DNA of 64,000 nucleotides from Omphalotus guepiniiformis (taxonomy: Eukaryota > Basidiomycota > Agaricomycetes > Agaricales > Omphalotaceae): the NCBI GenBank assembly GCA_028554645.1, contig JAQOOI010000018.1, positions 558,001 through 622,000 of the forward strand, in the 5' to 3' direction. The translations under genes were made by a program, and so were the position numbers. Each line of letters starts with the position of its first letter. Position 1 is the stretch's first letter. Below are positions 48,927-59,684 of this stretch, one piece after another. The notes beneath the pieces are model-generated. The model did no database searches, was not told the DNA's origin, and was given only the letters and a program-made list of their open reading frames with translations.

Positions 48927-51799
48927 ATGGCCGCTGTCGACCCCAACGCTTCACCCATTTCCCAGTTATTAAATACTCTTGGTTTGACCCGAGAAGATCT
49001 TCATAAACGCAGTGATGAAATGCGCCAATTTTTAACTGCCGATGGTGTTAAGACTTCACGCGTTCTATCCCGTGGCAGAGCCGATAGCTCGAGCTCGAGC
49101 AACGTCCGTTCCCTGTCCAGGTCGAACAGTAGCTTCTCAGCCTCAGCACGCTCTCTTTCTCGTGCAAGCTCGAGCTCGCTCAGGGACGCGTCTCCCCCGT
49201 CTACACCAGTGAAGTCCGAGCCCACAGAAGCCGGGCTTCCCCTTCGCCAGTTTGATAGTATGGAGGTGGTTATCGAACGCCAACGACAAGCCAGGAAGGA
49301 AAAGAAGCAGAAGAAGGACAAGGAAAAGGAATTCCACTCAAGACGTTCAGCGTCGCTTGCCTCGCCCACCCTCAATAACGCGTCGGCTCGAGACAGGGCG
49401 GTGGAGTCTCTTCTGCGAGGACGCGACGGCGAGCATGTCGACGTCAAGGGACAACCCAGCACCGCGTTAGGTGGTGCCATGGAGGTCGGACAGCGTGTTG
49501 TTCTGTGCAAAGTGACTTTACTGACTTGTTTTGTACAGACGCGTTCTTCCCCTTCGCCTCTAACGCCTCAACAAGCCAAATATTACAGAGAACACACATT
49601 ATCTCAAACACGCAGCGTAAGCTTTTAATATCACAGTTGCGTACCTCCGTAGCTAATGAAGGTTTTAAATAAAGGTCGTTCCAAAGGTTGAATCCCCCCC
49701 TACCACACCAGTCGCGCAACAGGAGCAAGCATCCCCTTCGCCTTACTATCCTCATTTGAAAGCCTCTTTCCTCCCCACTATACCAGCTATCCAAACCAAC
49801 ATGCTCCCTGTTACACCTCAAATGAAGCGAGTGCACTCCATGGTCGAGTCCGGGGGAAAATCACCTCTTCCACCTTCGTCGCCTCCCGTGATGTCTCCTC
49901 AATCTTCTCCTGTTCGTGGTATAGTGAATCTCGTCTCATCTCCTGGACCGATGGGTCCTCCACCTGAGGAGTCTTCATACAGCAGGCTGCCATACACGCT
50001 TCCTCCTGGACCCTATTCCCCAAACAAGCCTGACCTCTCCTATGCTGCGCTCCTTGGTCGGGCCATCCTGTCATCGGCTGACCATCGCTTAACACTGCAG
50101 GAGATCTATGATTGGATCACGATCGTTTACCCTTTCTTCAAACGCGGAGAGACGACGTGGATGAACAGCATCAGGCATGTCTTGAGTACCACACCCTGCT
50201 TTCGCAAGGTTACGCGTGATCGAGCACTTGGCCGCACGCAGTGGGCCATCTGGGACGAAGATCTAGAATGCTTCAAAGGTGGAGGCTTCCGCAAACAATT
50301 CTGTAAGGATATGAACGGAGGAAAACCCGCCTCGGAGGCATCGATGAAGACAAAACGAGGAAGAAAAGATAGCAACGAAGGGAGTTCAGATCGCAAATCA
50401 AAAAAAGCCAAGAGGGACAAGGACAAGGGTCCCCAAAGGGCCATCTTGCCTAATCGTTCCCTTCCCATCTTTCCTCCGTCGCGACCAGCTCCTCCCCTTC
50501 AGCCGTACCGCGAGAGCTCTATAGTACATACAATGGCTCCCGACATTGTCTTCCCACCTTTACCTGCAGCATCTGGGCTTCGTCAATTATCCGGCTCAAG
50601 GGCCATGTCACATGCTGATACGGAAGATATGACCTCAGATACCTGCCCCACATCATCATCAGTTCAGGATGTATCCTACCAGGGACCTCCACCCTCTTCA
50701 GCATCTACATCTTCGGTACCAGATCTGACGCCTAACTGTAGTTCATCTAGCCCACTGCCTTCTACGAGCGATATGGAGCTGGATGCACCCATCAGTATCG
50801 CAGAAGGCAAGACACTGGCCGTAGCACCTTCCGTCACAGTAAATGGTATTAACACCAGTGATGAAGAAGGAGATGATGACGATGAAGAGTCTTTCGCTGC
50901 TACCAAGTTGACGCCTGTTCAATTCTGGGGCGCATCTCCGAAAAGGAAAGATCTAGCCAGGCCTGGTAAATTGAAGTCAAATGGTCCGGTAGTCGACTCC
51001 GAACAAGATTCAGAAGATGGTCGGTCTTTGTTCAACGCCGTGAAAAATAGGAACGCGAAACAAAAGAAATCTAAGATGGTTGTAAGTAACTACCCATTCT
51101 TCCAAAGGCGAATGCACAGATTGAACGATTTGACAATGACAGGATCCATTTGAGCGCCTGCCTGCCTCTCCTACGTCAAACGTTCGTAAAGCAACGACAA
51201 GAGCAGGTAAATCGAAAGCAGCCGCGTCAAAAGCTAAGGCCGTGCAACAGAATCGATTGACAACGCCTCTGCCTCTCGACGAGGCTCCAAGAACCCCTCC
51301 TCCTGTGCGACAACTCCAGCTTTCTCCTGTCCATACACCTCTTTCGCATAAAGGCCTACATATGAGCCCGTCAGCGAGTCTTGCCCATTACAAATCTCAT
51401 TTGGATCCCCCTCGCGTAATCCCATATGAAAGCTATTCGATGGTTGCCCCGGATGAGGAGCTAAATGAGTTGCTCCATTCATCTGTTAGGGGTCAATCAG
51501 GTACCTCTGGAGGTACACCGGTTACCCCCAAAAGGCACACATTCCCTCTGTTAGATGACTCTCCTTTCCGAACATCCTTTGGCATGTCTCCATTCCGCAC
51601 GCCTGGTTCGCGCGGGATTATCGATCCTCATGACCCTAGAATTCTTCTTGATGAGGAACTCACTAGAATTGGTTCTAGTGGATATTCTTATAGCGATAGC
51701 AGCCCGGCTTCTGGCTTGTTTGGCAAGGAGAGGCAGCTGTTGTACGATAGCCCCAACGGCTTAGATAGTAGTCCAGGGACCTATAAGAGATGGTGGTGA
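48927..51799 (+). CDS. Forkhead transcription factor
   Basis: A nuclear DNA-binding regulator. It starts MAAVDPNASPISQLLNTLGL, with Ser-rich sequence (SRGRADSSSSSNVRSLSRSN). Three introns are seen: one after AMEV (49486-49542), one after TRS (about 49618-49676), and one near 51079-51142. The forkhead domain begins at about 50026 (KPDLSYAALLGRAILSS, HRLTLQEIYDWITIVYPFFK, GETTWMNSIRHVLSTTPCF, RKVTRDRALGRTQWAIWDED). The recognition helix has NSIRHVLS in place of the usual NSIRHNLS or NSIRHSLS. After that come basic stretches (KTKRGRKDSNEGSSDRKSKK), a Ser/Pro-rich middle and an acidic patch (SDEEGDDDDEESFAATKLTP). The C-terminal exon has DSPFRTSFGMSPFRTPGSRG and ends TYKRWW at 51799. No FHA domain is visible, so it is closer to Hcm1/Sep1 than to Fkh2. 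Repeated SP/TP sites suggest CDK control (inference). Confidence 0.88.
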
Positions 51800-52094
51800 T
51801 TTTTGTTATGATCTGAGACGGTGAAGGACTATTTGTATTGATAATATTGAATTCGGCGTTACCCCTTTGTAAGTGTTATCTATTGTGCTACTACTTATTC
51901 CTCTTTTTCGTATTCGTCTTATATACGTGTAGTATGTAGTAGCTATCCTTCTCTTCGTAGGTACCACTCGTTGATGTACTCCCAAAGAATAACGATTGCT
52001 TTGATCTCTTGATTAGATTAGATTCAATCAAATTTGATAAGGAGTCTGTTAGGGACTGATGAAGATTTTCCTGCACTGAGCGAAATCTGCAGTC
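51800..52094. other. Intergenic region, forkhead to ADE17
   Basis: 295 bases with the forkhead 3' UTR and the ADE17 promoter. A TGATCTCTTGATTAGATTAG stretch near 52004-52023 is AT-rich. No TGACTC (Gcn4/Bas1-type) site was noticed. Confidence 0.5.
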
Positions 52095-54278
52095 ATGTCA
52101 AAACCTACTGGTGCGTGTAATCCTAAGCTACTACTGTAGCGACACTCATGCATTTTTCTCCCAATGGACAGCTCTGCTGTCGGTATACGACAAGGCAAAA
52201 TTGATTGAATTTGCCAGAGGATTGGACGCCGCTGGTATCCGACTTTTGGGTTCGGGGGGTACTGCAAAGAAAATCAGAGAAGCCGGCATTCCTATTGAGT
52301 AAATACAATCTATTTTGTAGACGTTATCGCCAGCTGAATGAGAACAGCGATGTTTCAGACATCACCAAGGCGCCAGAGATGCTTGGAGGTAGGGTGAAAA
52401 CACTGCACCCTGCTGTTCATGGAGGTGCGAATGAACACTTAGTCTATCTGCCACCCGCTTAACCCTGCTGTTCATGGAGGTATCCTATCACGAGACATTC
52501 CTTCCGATCAGGAAGATCTGAAGGCGCAAAATATCTCTCCCATCTCTATCGTCGTTTGCAACCTCTATCCGTTCACTTCGACTATCTCACAGCCCAACTG
52601 CACGCTTGCAGATGCAGTAGAGGAAATCGATATTGGAGGTGTCACTCTCCTGCGAGCAGCTGCAAAGAACCATGCACGAGTGTCAGTCCTCTCCGACCCT
52701 GCGGATTACAACGACTTTTTGGAAGCATGGAAAAAGGGTAACGGTGATGTTGGACAAGCCCTTCGAAGTAATCTAGCGCTTAAAGCGTTCGAGATGACCG
52801 CGAAATATGACGATGCTATCAGTGGATACTTCCGAGAGCAATATGCCTCTGGGGATCTGCCCGAAGACAAGCTAGCTGGTCCTGTTCAAAGGATTCCTCT
52901 GAGGTACGGAGCGAACCCCCATCAGAAGCCCGCCCAGGCTTTTGTCACTGATGGGGAACTTCCTTTCAAAGGTGCGTAGTTGAATTTTTTTTTTCGACGG
53001 CTCTTGTAATCGTGAATTGATGTAGCGTTGTGCGGATCTCCTGGATACATCAATCTCTTGGATGCTCTCAATTCATACGCGCTCGTTAAAGAGCTCCAGG
53101 AAGCCCTCAACCTTCCTGCAGCTGCTTCATTCAAGCATGTTTCTCCTGCCGGTGCGGCTGTCGGCATTGAACTCGATGAGACTGAGAAAAAAGTATACGG
53201 GGTTGACGATCTGAAGGAACCTCTTACGCCTTTGGCCTATGCCTATGCTCGTGCACGAGGTATATCACAACTCGCTTCATCTGATGCTTGGCTAACTCAT
53301 GCTCCTGAAGGTGCCGATCGGATGTCGTCCTTTGGTGACTTTATCGCACTCTCTGCGCCTTGCGATCTCGCAACCGCAAAGATTATTTCACGAGAGGTCT
53401 CAGATGGCATTATTGCCCCAGGGTATTCTCCAGAGGCGCTTGATGTCCTGAAAAAGAAGAAAGGCGGTAAATACTGCGTGCTTCAGGCGAGACTTACAAA
53501 TTCATAGTAGGCTTTGGCGATACTGATAGTCATCCCAGATCGATCCCAAATATGAACCCCCAGAGATCGAAACGAAGCAGGTCTTTGGAATTTCTTTGCA
53601 GCAGCGCCGCAACAATGCCAAAGTTGACGCCAAGCTGTTTGAAAATATCGTCACACAGCAGAAGGATGTTCGTTGGTGTTTACTCCCTGACCAGTTCGCT
53701 ATAGCTGATTGTGTTCAATCATCAAGCTGCCATCCTCTGCTCAAACTGATCTCATTATCGCTACTTTGGCATTGAAGTACACGCAATCCAACAGTGTTGC
53801 TTATGCTCTTCGCGGAGCCATAATTGGTATCGGGGCCGGACAGCAGTCGCGTATTCACTGCACTCGTCTGGCTGGCAGCAAAGCCGATATCTGGTGGCTG
53901 CGCTTCCATCCTCGGGTGCTTGCCCTTCCCTTCAAAAAGGGCGTCAAGCGCGCTGAGAAAGCTAACGCGATCAATTTGTTCGTAAGCGGCGAACCTCTGA
54001 AGGGAGGTGAAAAGGAGCAATGGGAAGGTCTTTTTGAAGACAAGGTCGAGCCGTTGAGTGCGACAGAAAGGAAGGAGTGGTCAGCAAAGCTCGAGAATGT
54101 CGCATGTTCGAGTGATGCGTTCTTCCCCTTCCCGGACAATGTGCACCGGGCTAGGAAAAGTGGGGTCAAGTACTTGGCTGCTCCAAGCGGAAGCGTGATG
54201 GATGCAGAGTGTATCAAGGCTGCTGATGAGCATTCCATAGTCTTTGCTCACACTTCCTTGAGGCTGTTCCACCATTAA
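52095..54278 (+). CDS. ADE17: Bifunctional AICAR transformylase / IMP cyclohydrolase
   Basis: Catalyses the last two steps of IMP synthesis. The start is at 52095 (MSKPT), joined by an intron to [20 protein letters not shown]. The IMPCH part has [81 protein letters not shown] and [14 protein letters not shown]. The transformylase part has [40 protein letters not shown], the Lys-His pair in [13 protein letters not shown], and [20 protein letters not shown] (variant of the usual [12 protein letters not shown] region), [20 protein letters not shown], and [17 protein letters not shown]. It ends LRLFHH at 54278. About seven introns. Catalytic residues that I can recognise are present. One intron (52425-52479) is flanked by an exact 20-bp direct repeat. 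Yeast has two isozymes, ADE16 and ADE17; only one copy is seen here and the symbol is by analogy. Confidence 0.93.
52407..52481 (+). repeat. 20-bp direct repeat flanking an ADE17 intron
   Basis: The sequence ACCCTGCTGTTCATGGAGGT occurs at 52407-52426 and again at 52462-52481, exactly 55 bases apart, with mismatches on both sides. The first copy codes for part of HPAVHGG. A 55-nt intron (52425-52479) runs from GT in the first copy to AG in the second, with a CTTAAC branch site at about 52457-52462. Reading through would hit a TAA near 52459, so splicing is required. Confidence 0.8.
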
Positions 54279-54596
54279 AAATAATCTCAATCTCGAGTAA
54301 ATCTTGTATTCATTAGCACCATAAAAGTGGGCGCCTTTGGTTCTTTCAAATATTAGTCAGCTGTCTCAGAGCCGATGTGCTAGGCTGCCGCAATTCAGCT
54401 TTGACTCCTATTCATTCTATTGCGTGTGATATCTTGAACACCTGTCCCCGTTGTTCGTTGATGAAGCCGCAAGTTTTCTCGTGCATGTATAAACTCTTTT
54501 GTATCGACGCATCATGTTCAGGTTCGCCAGACGTCACGTTCCCAGCGGCCCCATGAGGCAAGTGGTACTAAGCTCTGGCTTTGTCTTTTGCTCGCC
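54279..54596. other. Intergenic region
   Basis: 318 bases between ADE17 and the cytidylyltransferase-like gene with no features beyond presumed UTR and promoter sequence. Confidence 0.5.
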
Positions 54597-55516
54597 ATGG
54601 ACACATCATCTGTCTTGAGCGACGACTTGTCAGACTACGATGTCATATCAGACCCTGGTCGACGCTCTTTGGATTCGAGCATCGCCGACTTGATGATAGG
54701 CCCGACTTCAGAGATACACGAGCCTCCACCGTCTCAGGAAGCATACGAGAAGTTTTCGACCGCGAGGCTCTCTGCATATGACATACAGTCGATGGCTCGG
54801 GACAGTTTGGGTCTTGCCGCTATACCTGCGACGAGGAGAATGAGCCATGGAGCGGAGCATAGAACTAGACACGTCTACGTGGATGGTTTCTTTGACATGT
54901 TCAATGTAGGGTGAGTGCAACCGATGCTATGACGATGTTATCCTCAGTTATTAACTCCTGTGATATAGACATGCTTTACAACTGCGTCAAGCAAAACTCA
55001 CTTTTCCCTCTGTACGGCTCACTGTCGGAGTTTTCTCAGACGACCTATGCGACTCGTACGGCTGTCCGACATCTGTACCTCATATCGAACGGTGCGAAGT
55101 TCTCCGGCATTGCCGATGGGTAGACGAAGTTCTCCCTGAAGCACCCTGGCAAGTCGACGAGCAATTCCTCCGTGAAAGACACATAGACTATATAGTTGTG
55201 GACGAGGGTATCACCGTTGATCCCGCTTGTGATAAAGTAAGATTGAAAGGGTATGATCTGATGAAGAAACTTGGTGTGTCTTTATTCATTCACAAGTGTA
55301 AATGGTGCACAGGTGGTTGATTCTCGTCACAACTCAGGCAAGGTGATTCTGACGAAACGTACCGTTGGTCTAACAACGGTCGTACCTCAACCCCCTCCCA
55401 ATTCTGCAACGATAGTTCCTCCTGATCTTATGGATCCCATGACACCAAAGTCCCCACCGGGGCCTCTAGCATTGGAATCTGGCGACCCCCCAGAACCACT
55501 GGTCGAGTTTTTTTGA
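54597..55516 (+). CDS. Divergent cytidylyltransferase-like protein
   Basis: Resembles choline-phosphate cytidylyltransferase (CCT/Pct1), which makes CDP-choline. The start at 54597 (MDTSSVLSDDLSDYDVISDP) is in a good context (GCCATGG). The N-terminal tail is acidic. The nucleotidyltransferase fold reads RHVYVDGFFDMFNVGHALQL then RQAKLTFPSVRLTVGVFSDD, IERCEVLRHCRWVDEVLPEA, PWQVDEQFLRERHIDYIVVD. In family members the first motif is HxGH; here it is NVGH, so the first His is Asn. The RTxGISTS motif is replaced by RTVGLTT. The usual VMSEDERYE loop becomes CPTSVPHIERCE. After that comes a Pro-rich tail (PQPPPNSATIVPPDLMDPMT) ending EPLVEFF, with no amphipathic lipid-binding helix. Two or three introns. 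It may be a pseudoenzyme or a lineage paralogue; another full CCT is expected elsewhere in the genome. Confidence 0.75.
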
Positions 55517-55907
55517 GAGTCAAACTGCCGTACGGTCGACCGTGGGTCTAACAAACATTGTGTAGGCTAAATGTTCCATAGAAGCCAATACCATTTGTAC
55601 TCCATTTGTACTTATCTCTATGTACCCTTGTGCAAATTTGCTCGAGTTTCCCTAATCCGCAAAGGCTTTCAATCACTGTACGAGCGGGGAGGCTATCGTG
55701 ATATTCTATTACATACATGTATGTAGTGAGTACAGCAATAGAATTTTATGTACGTATTCAGGGTGCGTAATGTAGAATAACAATAGTCAAACAAACAGAA
55801 CATATTCATACACAGTTCGTACAAGGGACGCTCTAGGCTCAAATGATACATATTCATATTGCGAATTGAAATCGGACCCGCACAATGTGTGCAGTGCATA
55901 ATGCACC
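55517..55907. other. Convergent intergenic region
   Basis: About 390 bases between the stop of the cytidylyltransferase-like gene and that of the Zap1-like gene. AT-rich, with TACATACATGTATGTAG (about 55710-55727), a short palindromic sequence. No gene seen. Confidence 0.5.
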
Positions 55908-58070
55908 CTACGACGTGGAAACGGGCTTGAGATCAGTAACGTTCTTTTCTTGTTTCTTCCGGTGTACACTGGCGTGTCTAGTCAGCTGGTCAGGTCTAGC
56001 AAAGGCTTTGTTGCACCCAGGTTCAGGACACGGGTACGGTCGTGCGCCAGTATGCGTCCTAAGCTAGATACAAACATGTAATTTGAGATTCTGCTTGACA
56101 AATGATCGGAGAAAAAACAGCATACATGTTTTGAAAGATTCGAAGATTCAGCGAATGCTCTATGAATAATTCCATCGCAGCGCAGCAAGTTGTTAAATCA
56201 GACTAAAAGAAACCGAAGGCCTGGAAACTAGTACACACCGATCACAATGTGAACACTTGAATGGTTTGTGCCCGTTATGTGTGCGCTTGTGGATGGTGAG
56301 TGCACCCGTGATTGCGAAGGACTTGCCGCACCCGGGATAGTCACACACATAGGGTTCTGAAAGCACGATTGTAAACCAAAATGCAAATTTGAAAAAATTA
56401 GCTTCAAAACGAACTTTCGCGGGTGTGTCGACGCATGTGTTGTTGGAGAGTAGCAGCTTCGGAAAAGTTTTGATTACACAGTTTACATTGAAACGGTCGG
56501 TGACCAGTGTGAGACTGAAATAAGTTTGAGTGGGACGACAAAAAGGAAAAGAAAATGTATTCAGAACTAACCTGAAGATGGCGACATATTTTTTGCTTGC
56601 TTGTGAATCCATTCTGTTCGTTACGACCACAATCCCCCCAATAGCAATCATAATGGGGCTTGCCACTGCCTACATGAGCGATATTCAAGTGTGCCGTCAA
56701 CGCATCACAAGAGTCAAACATCTTCCCGCACGAATGCCAGTGACAGACATGTTCGCCACCGCACTGATGATTTTCCTCGTGCCCCAAAAGAGACTGCTGT
56801 TGTTGCGGCGGAGTGACCGAACGTGAGGACAACCCACCCGAGCTAGACAGCTCCGCTTCTATATCCTGTACGTCAGGGAAGTGAGTAGAGAGCACATCGA
56901 GGTATTCCTTGGGATAATCTTGTGGGTACTTGGGAAGAGGAGGCAAATTTGGCCCGGGATATCCAAGATGATGCGAGAGGATGTGAGACGTAAGAGTATC
57001 ATACGGTGCGTGTGGCCGCTCGTGTGACGGGGCATCGACGAGCTCGGGGAAGAATTCATGGCAGTCTCGCCAGAGGCAAGAAAACTTGGAAGCGTGTGGA
57101 TGAGGTTCACAGTGTGTAGCGGCGGTGTTGGACGAATTTTGAGACAAGTGCTGGCTATTGACATGGCTGATGAGCTCTTCGGGCGTCGAAAACTGAGCAC
57201 GACATTGACCCCACATGCAGGCAAGGAAAGGGACCTGTTGATTTGGGGAATAGGATGCGGAATCGTGCTCATTACCATGCTGAGTAGGGGAAGGAATGGA
57301 TGATTGAATGGATGACGATAAATCCTGGTAAGAGAATCCAAACGACTGCTCTGAGTGCATTGATAGGTTGTGTGTGTTGTGTGTGTTGTGTGCGTTATTA
57401 GGTGAAGGAGGGACAGAATGCTGACGATTGGGCAGCGACATAGAAGAACGGACGTCAGGAGGAATAGCTTGATACTGATTTGAATAATCAAACGATGCTT
57501 CGACTGGTGACATTGGCGAATGGTGCGTGAATATAGAAGGCTCTGTGATATCCACTGATGAATGAAAGTGTTGAGGCAACACATACGAAGAATCTTGGGG
57601 TAGATGCGATACTTGATAAAATTCGTCGTTTTCTCTTTCACTTGATAGTGGTATTGGTTTTCCTGCGGTGAAAGGACTCCATAGCGAAGGATCGTGGTTC
57701 TTCGGGTCACTGAGATACGAGTGAAAATCTGTACAGCACTGTAGCTAGAGAAATAAAGCTGGTGAGATTTCAAATAACGAAAGAAAATTCTTGAACATAG
57801 GAAATTATCGAGTCCAGCACAGTCCTGACACTCAACAGAATCTTCACAGACGAGATCACAGTGATTAGGGTCACCAACACCATTGCAAGTCGTAGCAGAA
57901 TGTGCCGGGTCATCGCAGGCGATAACGACACATTGGTCTGTACATTGTGAAGTCAAGTCCATTGACAATGTCGCGTATTCCGAAATGCAATCGGTGCACT
58001 CGTGTTCGTGCTCGAGTGAGGTGTGTCTGAGAGAAGATTTTAGAGGTTTTCGAGGTGCAACTAGAGACAT
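55908..58070 (-). CDS. Zap1-like C2H2 zinc-finger transcription factor
   Basis: A nuclear regulator resembling yeast Zap1, the zinc-responsive activator. The start at 58070 ([16 protein letters not shown]) has an A at -3; in-frame Mets at 58157 and 58211 are alternatives. The N-terminal exon is Cys-rich ([46 protein letters not shown]). A His/Gln/Ser-rich middle carries THNTHN-like repeats. Then come eight zinc fingers. Four are of the Zap1-type C-x4-C form: [30 protein letters not shown] and [10 protein letters not shown]. Four are standard, with introns between: [60 protein letters not shown] and [20 protein letters not shown]. The tail ends TDLKPVSTS before TAG at 55908-55910. The W-containing C-x4-C fingers are the zinc-sensing type of Zap1. 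Target genes are inferred, not seen. Confidence 0.8.
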
Positions 58071-58243
58071 TTTGCAGCGAATAGAGGTATCAGAGAACCT
58101 CGTAGAAGGAATATGAGTAGGAGAAGTGAAAGAGGTGGTAAAGGTATCTCCCTCCATGGGGCCTTGTTCTTTATGACGGGAGAACTGGGAAGGTACTCGT
58201 AAATCAATCATCACAGCTGACCTAAACAGCATGGCACCCATAT

Positions 58244-58260
58244 ATCTTATCAGATAAGAT
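58244..58260. promoter_or_regulatory. Palindromic GATA element, iron-type ATCWGATAA on both strands
   Basis: The 17-nt palindrome ATCTTATC-A-GATAAGAT contains ATCAGATAA on the plus strand (58249-58257) and ATCTGATAA on the minus strand. Both match the ATCWGATAA consensus of the Fep1/Sre1/Urbs1 iron-responsive GATA factors. A further GATAAG is at 58294-58299. It lies 174-190 bp upstream of the proposed start of the Zap1-like gene, inside its probable promoter. Confidence 0.55.
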
Positions 58261-59684
58261 GCGATGGCAACGGCTTTTTCGGATCTTCTCCCCGATAAGA
58301 TTGATATGAATCTCAGAGCCTGGAGCTGAGCGTGTACAGTATACACGGCTCCGTTATACTTAGCAGGGGCCTGGGCCCCGCAGTGTTTGGCTCTGCTTGG
58401 CAGAATCCTCCGTCAGACTCGAACGCATTTTGCGTTGACCACGACCGTCAGTCGATCCAAGATGTTTTCCAAGATGGTATGACATTGTTTCGGTCACGGT
58501 ACGTACACCGAGTCATTTGGATCGCAATCGGTTCACTATACTGTGAGTTTCGCACTCGTGTAGCCCGCAGCATCGCCGTGCCCAAATTTCAGTAAGTTGC
58601 ATTCAAAGGCTTCTTCCAGTTAAGTAAGTTCCACACCTCAGAAAACCAGTTTATACGTTAACAAGGGCCGAACTCGAAAAGTCAACCAGGAAACATCTTT
58701 CTCCACCCAGAGGATTACCGAAATGATGCAGGACGATATCCTGCTCTTGCACGATACACTGTACGCGAGGCCTACTCCAAGATCGTCTCGGATGGAGAAT
58801 CAAAAAGTCCATCGATTCTCTTTAGGGCACGGAGATCACTTTCAGCACAAGTCTCAATCTCCCTCTCTGACAAGTTCAATGGTTCAGCGGAAATGTCAAC
58901 AAAGTACGCGGCAAGGAAATACTCGATCACACGTTAAAACATCGTGTGTTATTGCTGGATGTTGTCTATGTCATACCGACTGCTCGGACCAGGTGGATCC
59001 AGGGAAGATGTATTCAAACTTGCGAAAGGTCGCCTATTGTTCAACGTCAAAGCCAAGCTCCAGGTAAACGGTCTGCGCTAGGCCTCATATATCCCAGAAT
59101 CTGTCAGTATTAACAGTACTAACGCGTCATTTGAAGCCTTGCGGAAGTTAAACTTTGCAGCAATCTGCCTTACTTACGCGTATTCATTCGGTTGGTGTTT
59201 GAGCATTGGGTACGTTTGTATGTGCACATCATCTCGCTTTTGCTCACGCATAAATTTCAGCTTACAAGGTATAGAAATCGAATTGCGCAGGCATGAGCAA
59301 GATGTCATGAACGGATTGACATGAACAGCCGATCCTATTCAAAACTGCGGAACTACCACGGAAATTGGTTGCTGCAGATATTACACCACTGTCTCGAACT
59401 TATATTGTGCTGTCTCAAAATGGTTCGTATATAAATCCAGTTGGTGATGTATATATGTATGAATACAAAACGAAATGAAATGACTATTGAACACATTTCT
59501 GTAAATCGACAAATCACAGAAAAATAAAAAGCCAATACTAGAGTCAAGTAATAGAAAGGTTGATAGGAAATACTGCTGATTTTCTGGACAACAAGTCTCT
59601 GTCAAGGAGGAGGAAAAGTCCATACTTACGACCACACACTTACTTCATCTGTTTGACAGTCATCGTGAAACATCCACTTTTCCT
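58261..59684. other. Gene-poor region, about 1.4 kb
   Basis: Several open frames of 60-115 codons on the plus strand (58332-58595, 58723-59067) have no domain, and splice-joining them gave no consistent protein. One frame near 58680-58900 (HPEDYRNDAGRYPALARYTV) is protein-like but closes with stops. The region may hold a decayed gene. The rest appears non-coding. Confidence 0.4.

Noticed and set aside
58332..59067. Plus-strand ORFs of 87 and 114 codons
   Set aside because: No recognisable domain, and frames could not be joined by normal introns. Left as unresolved.
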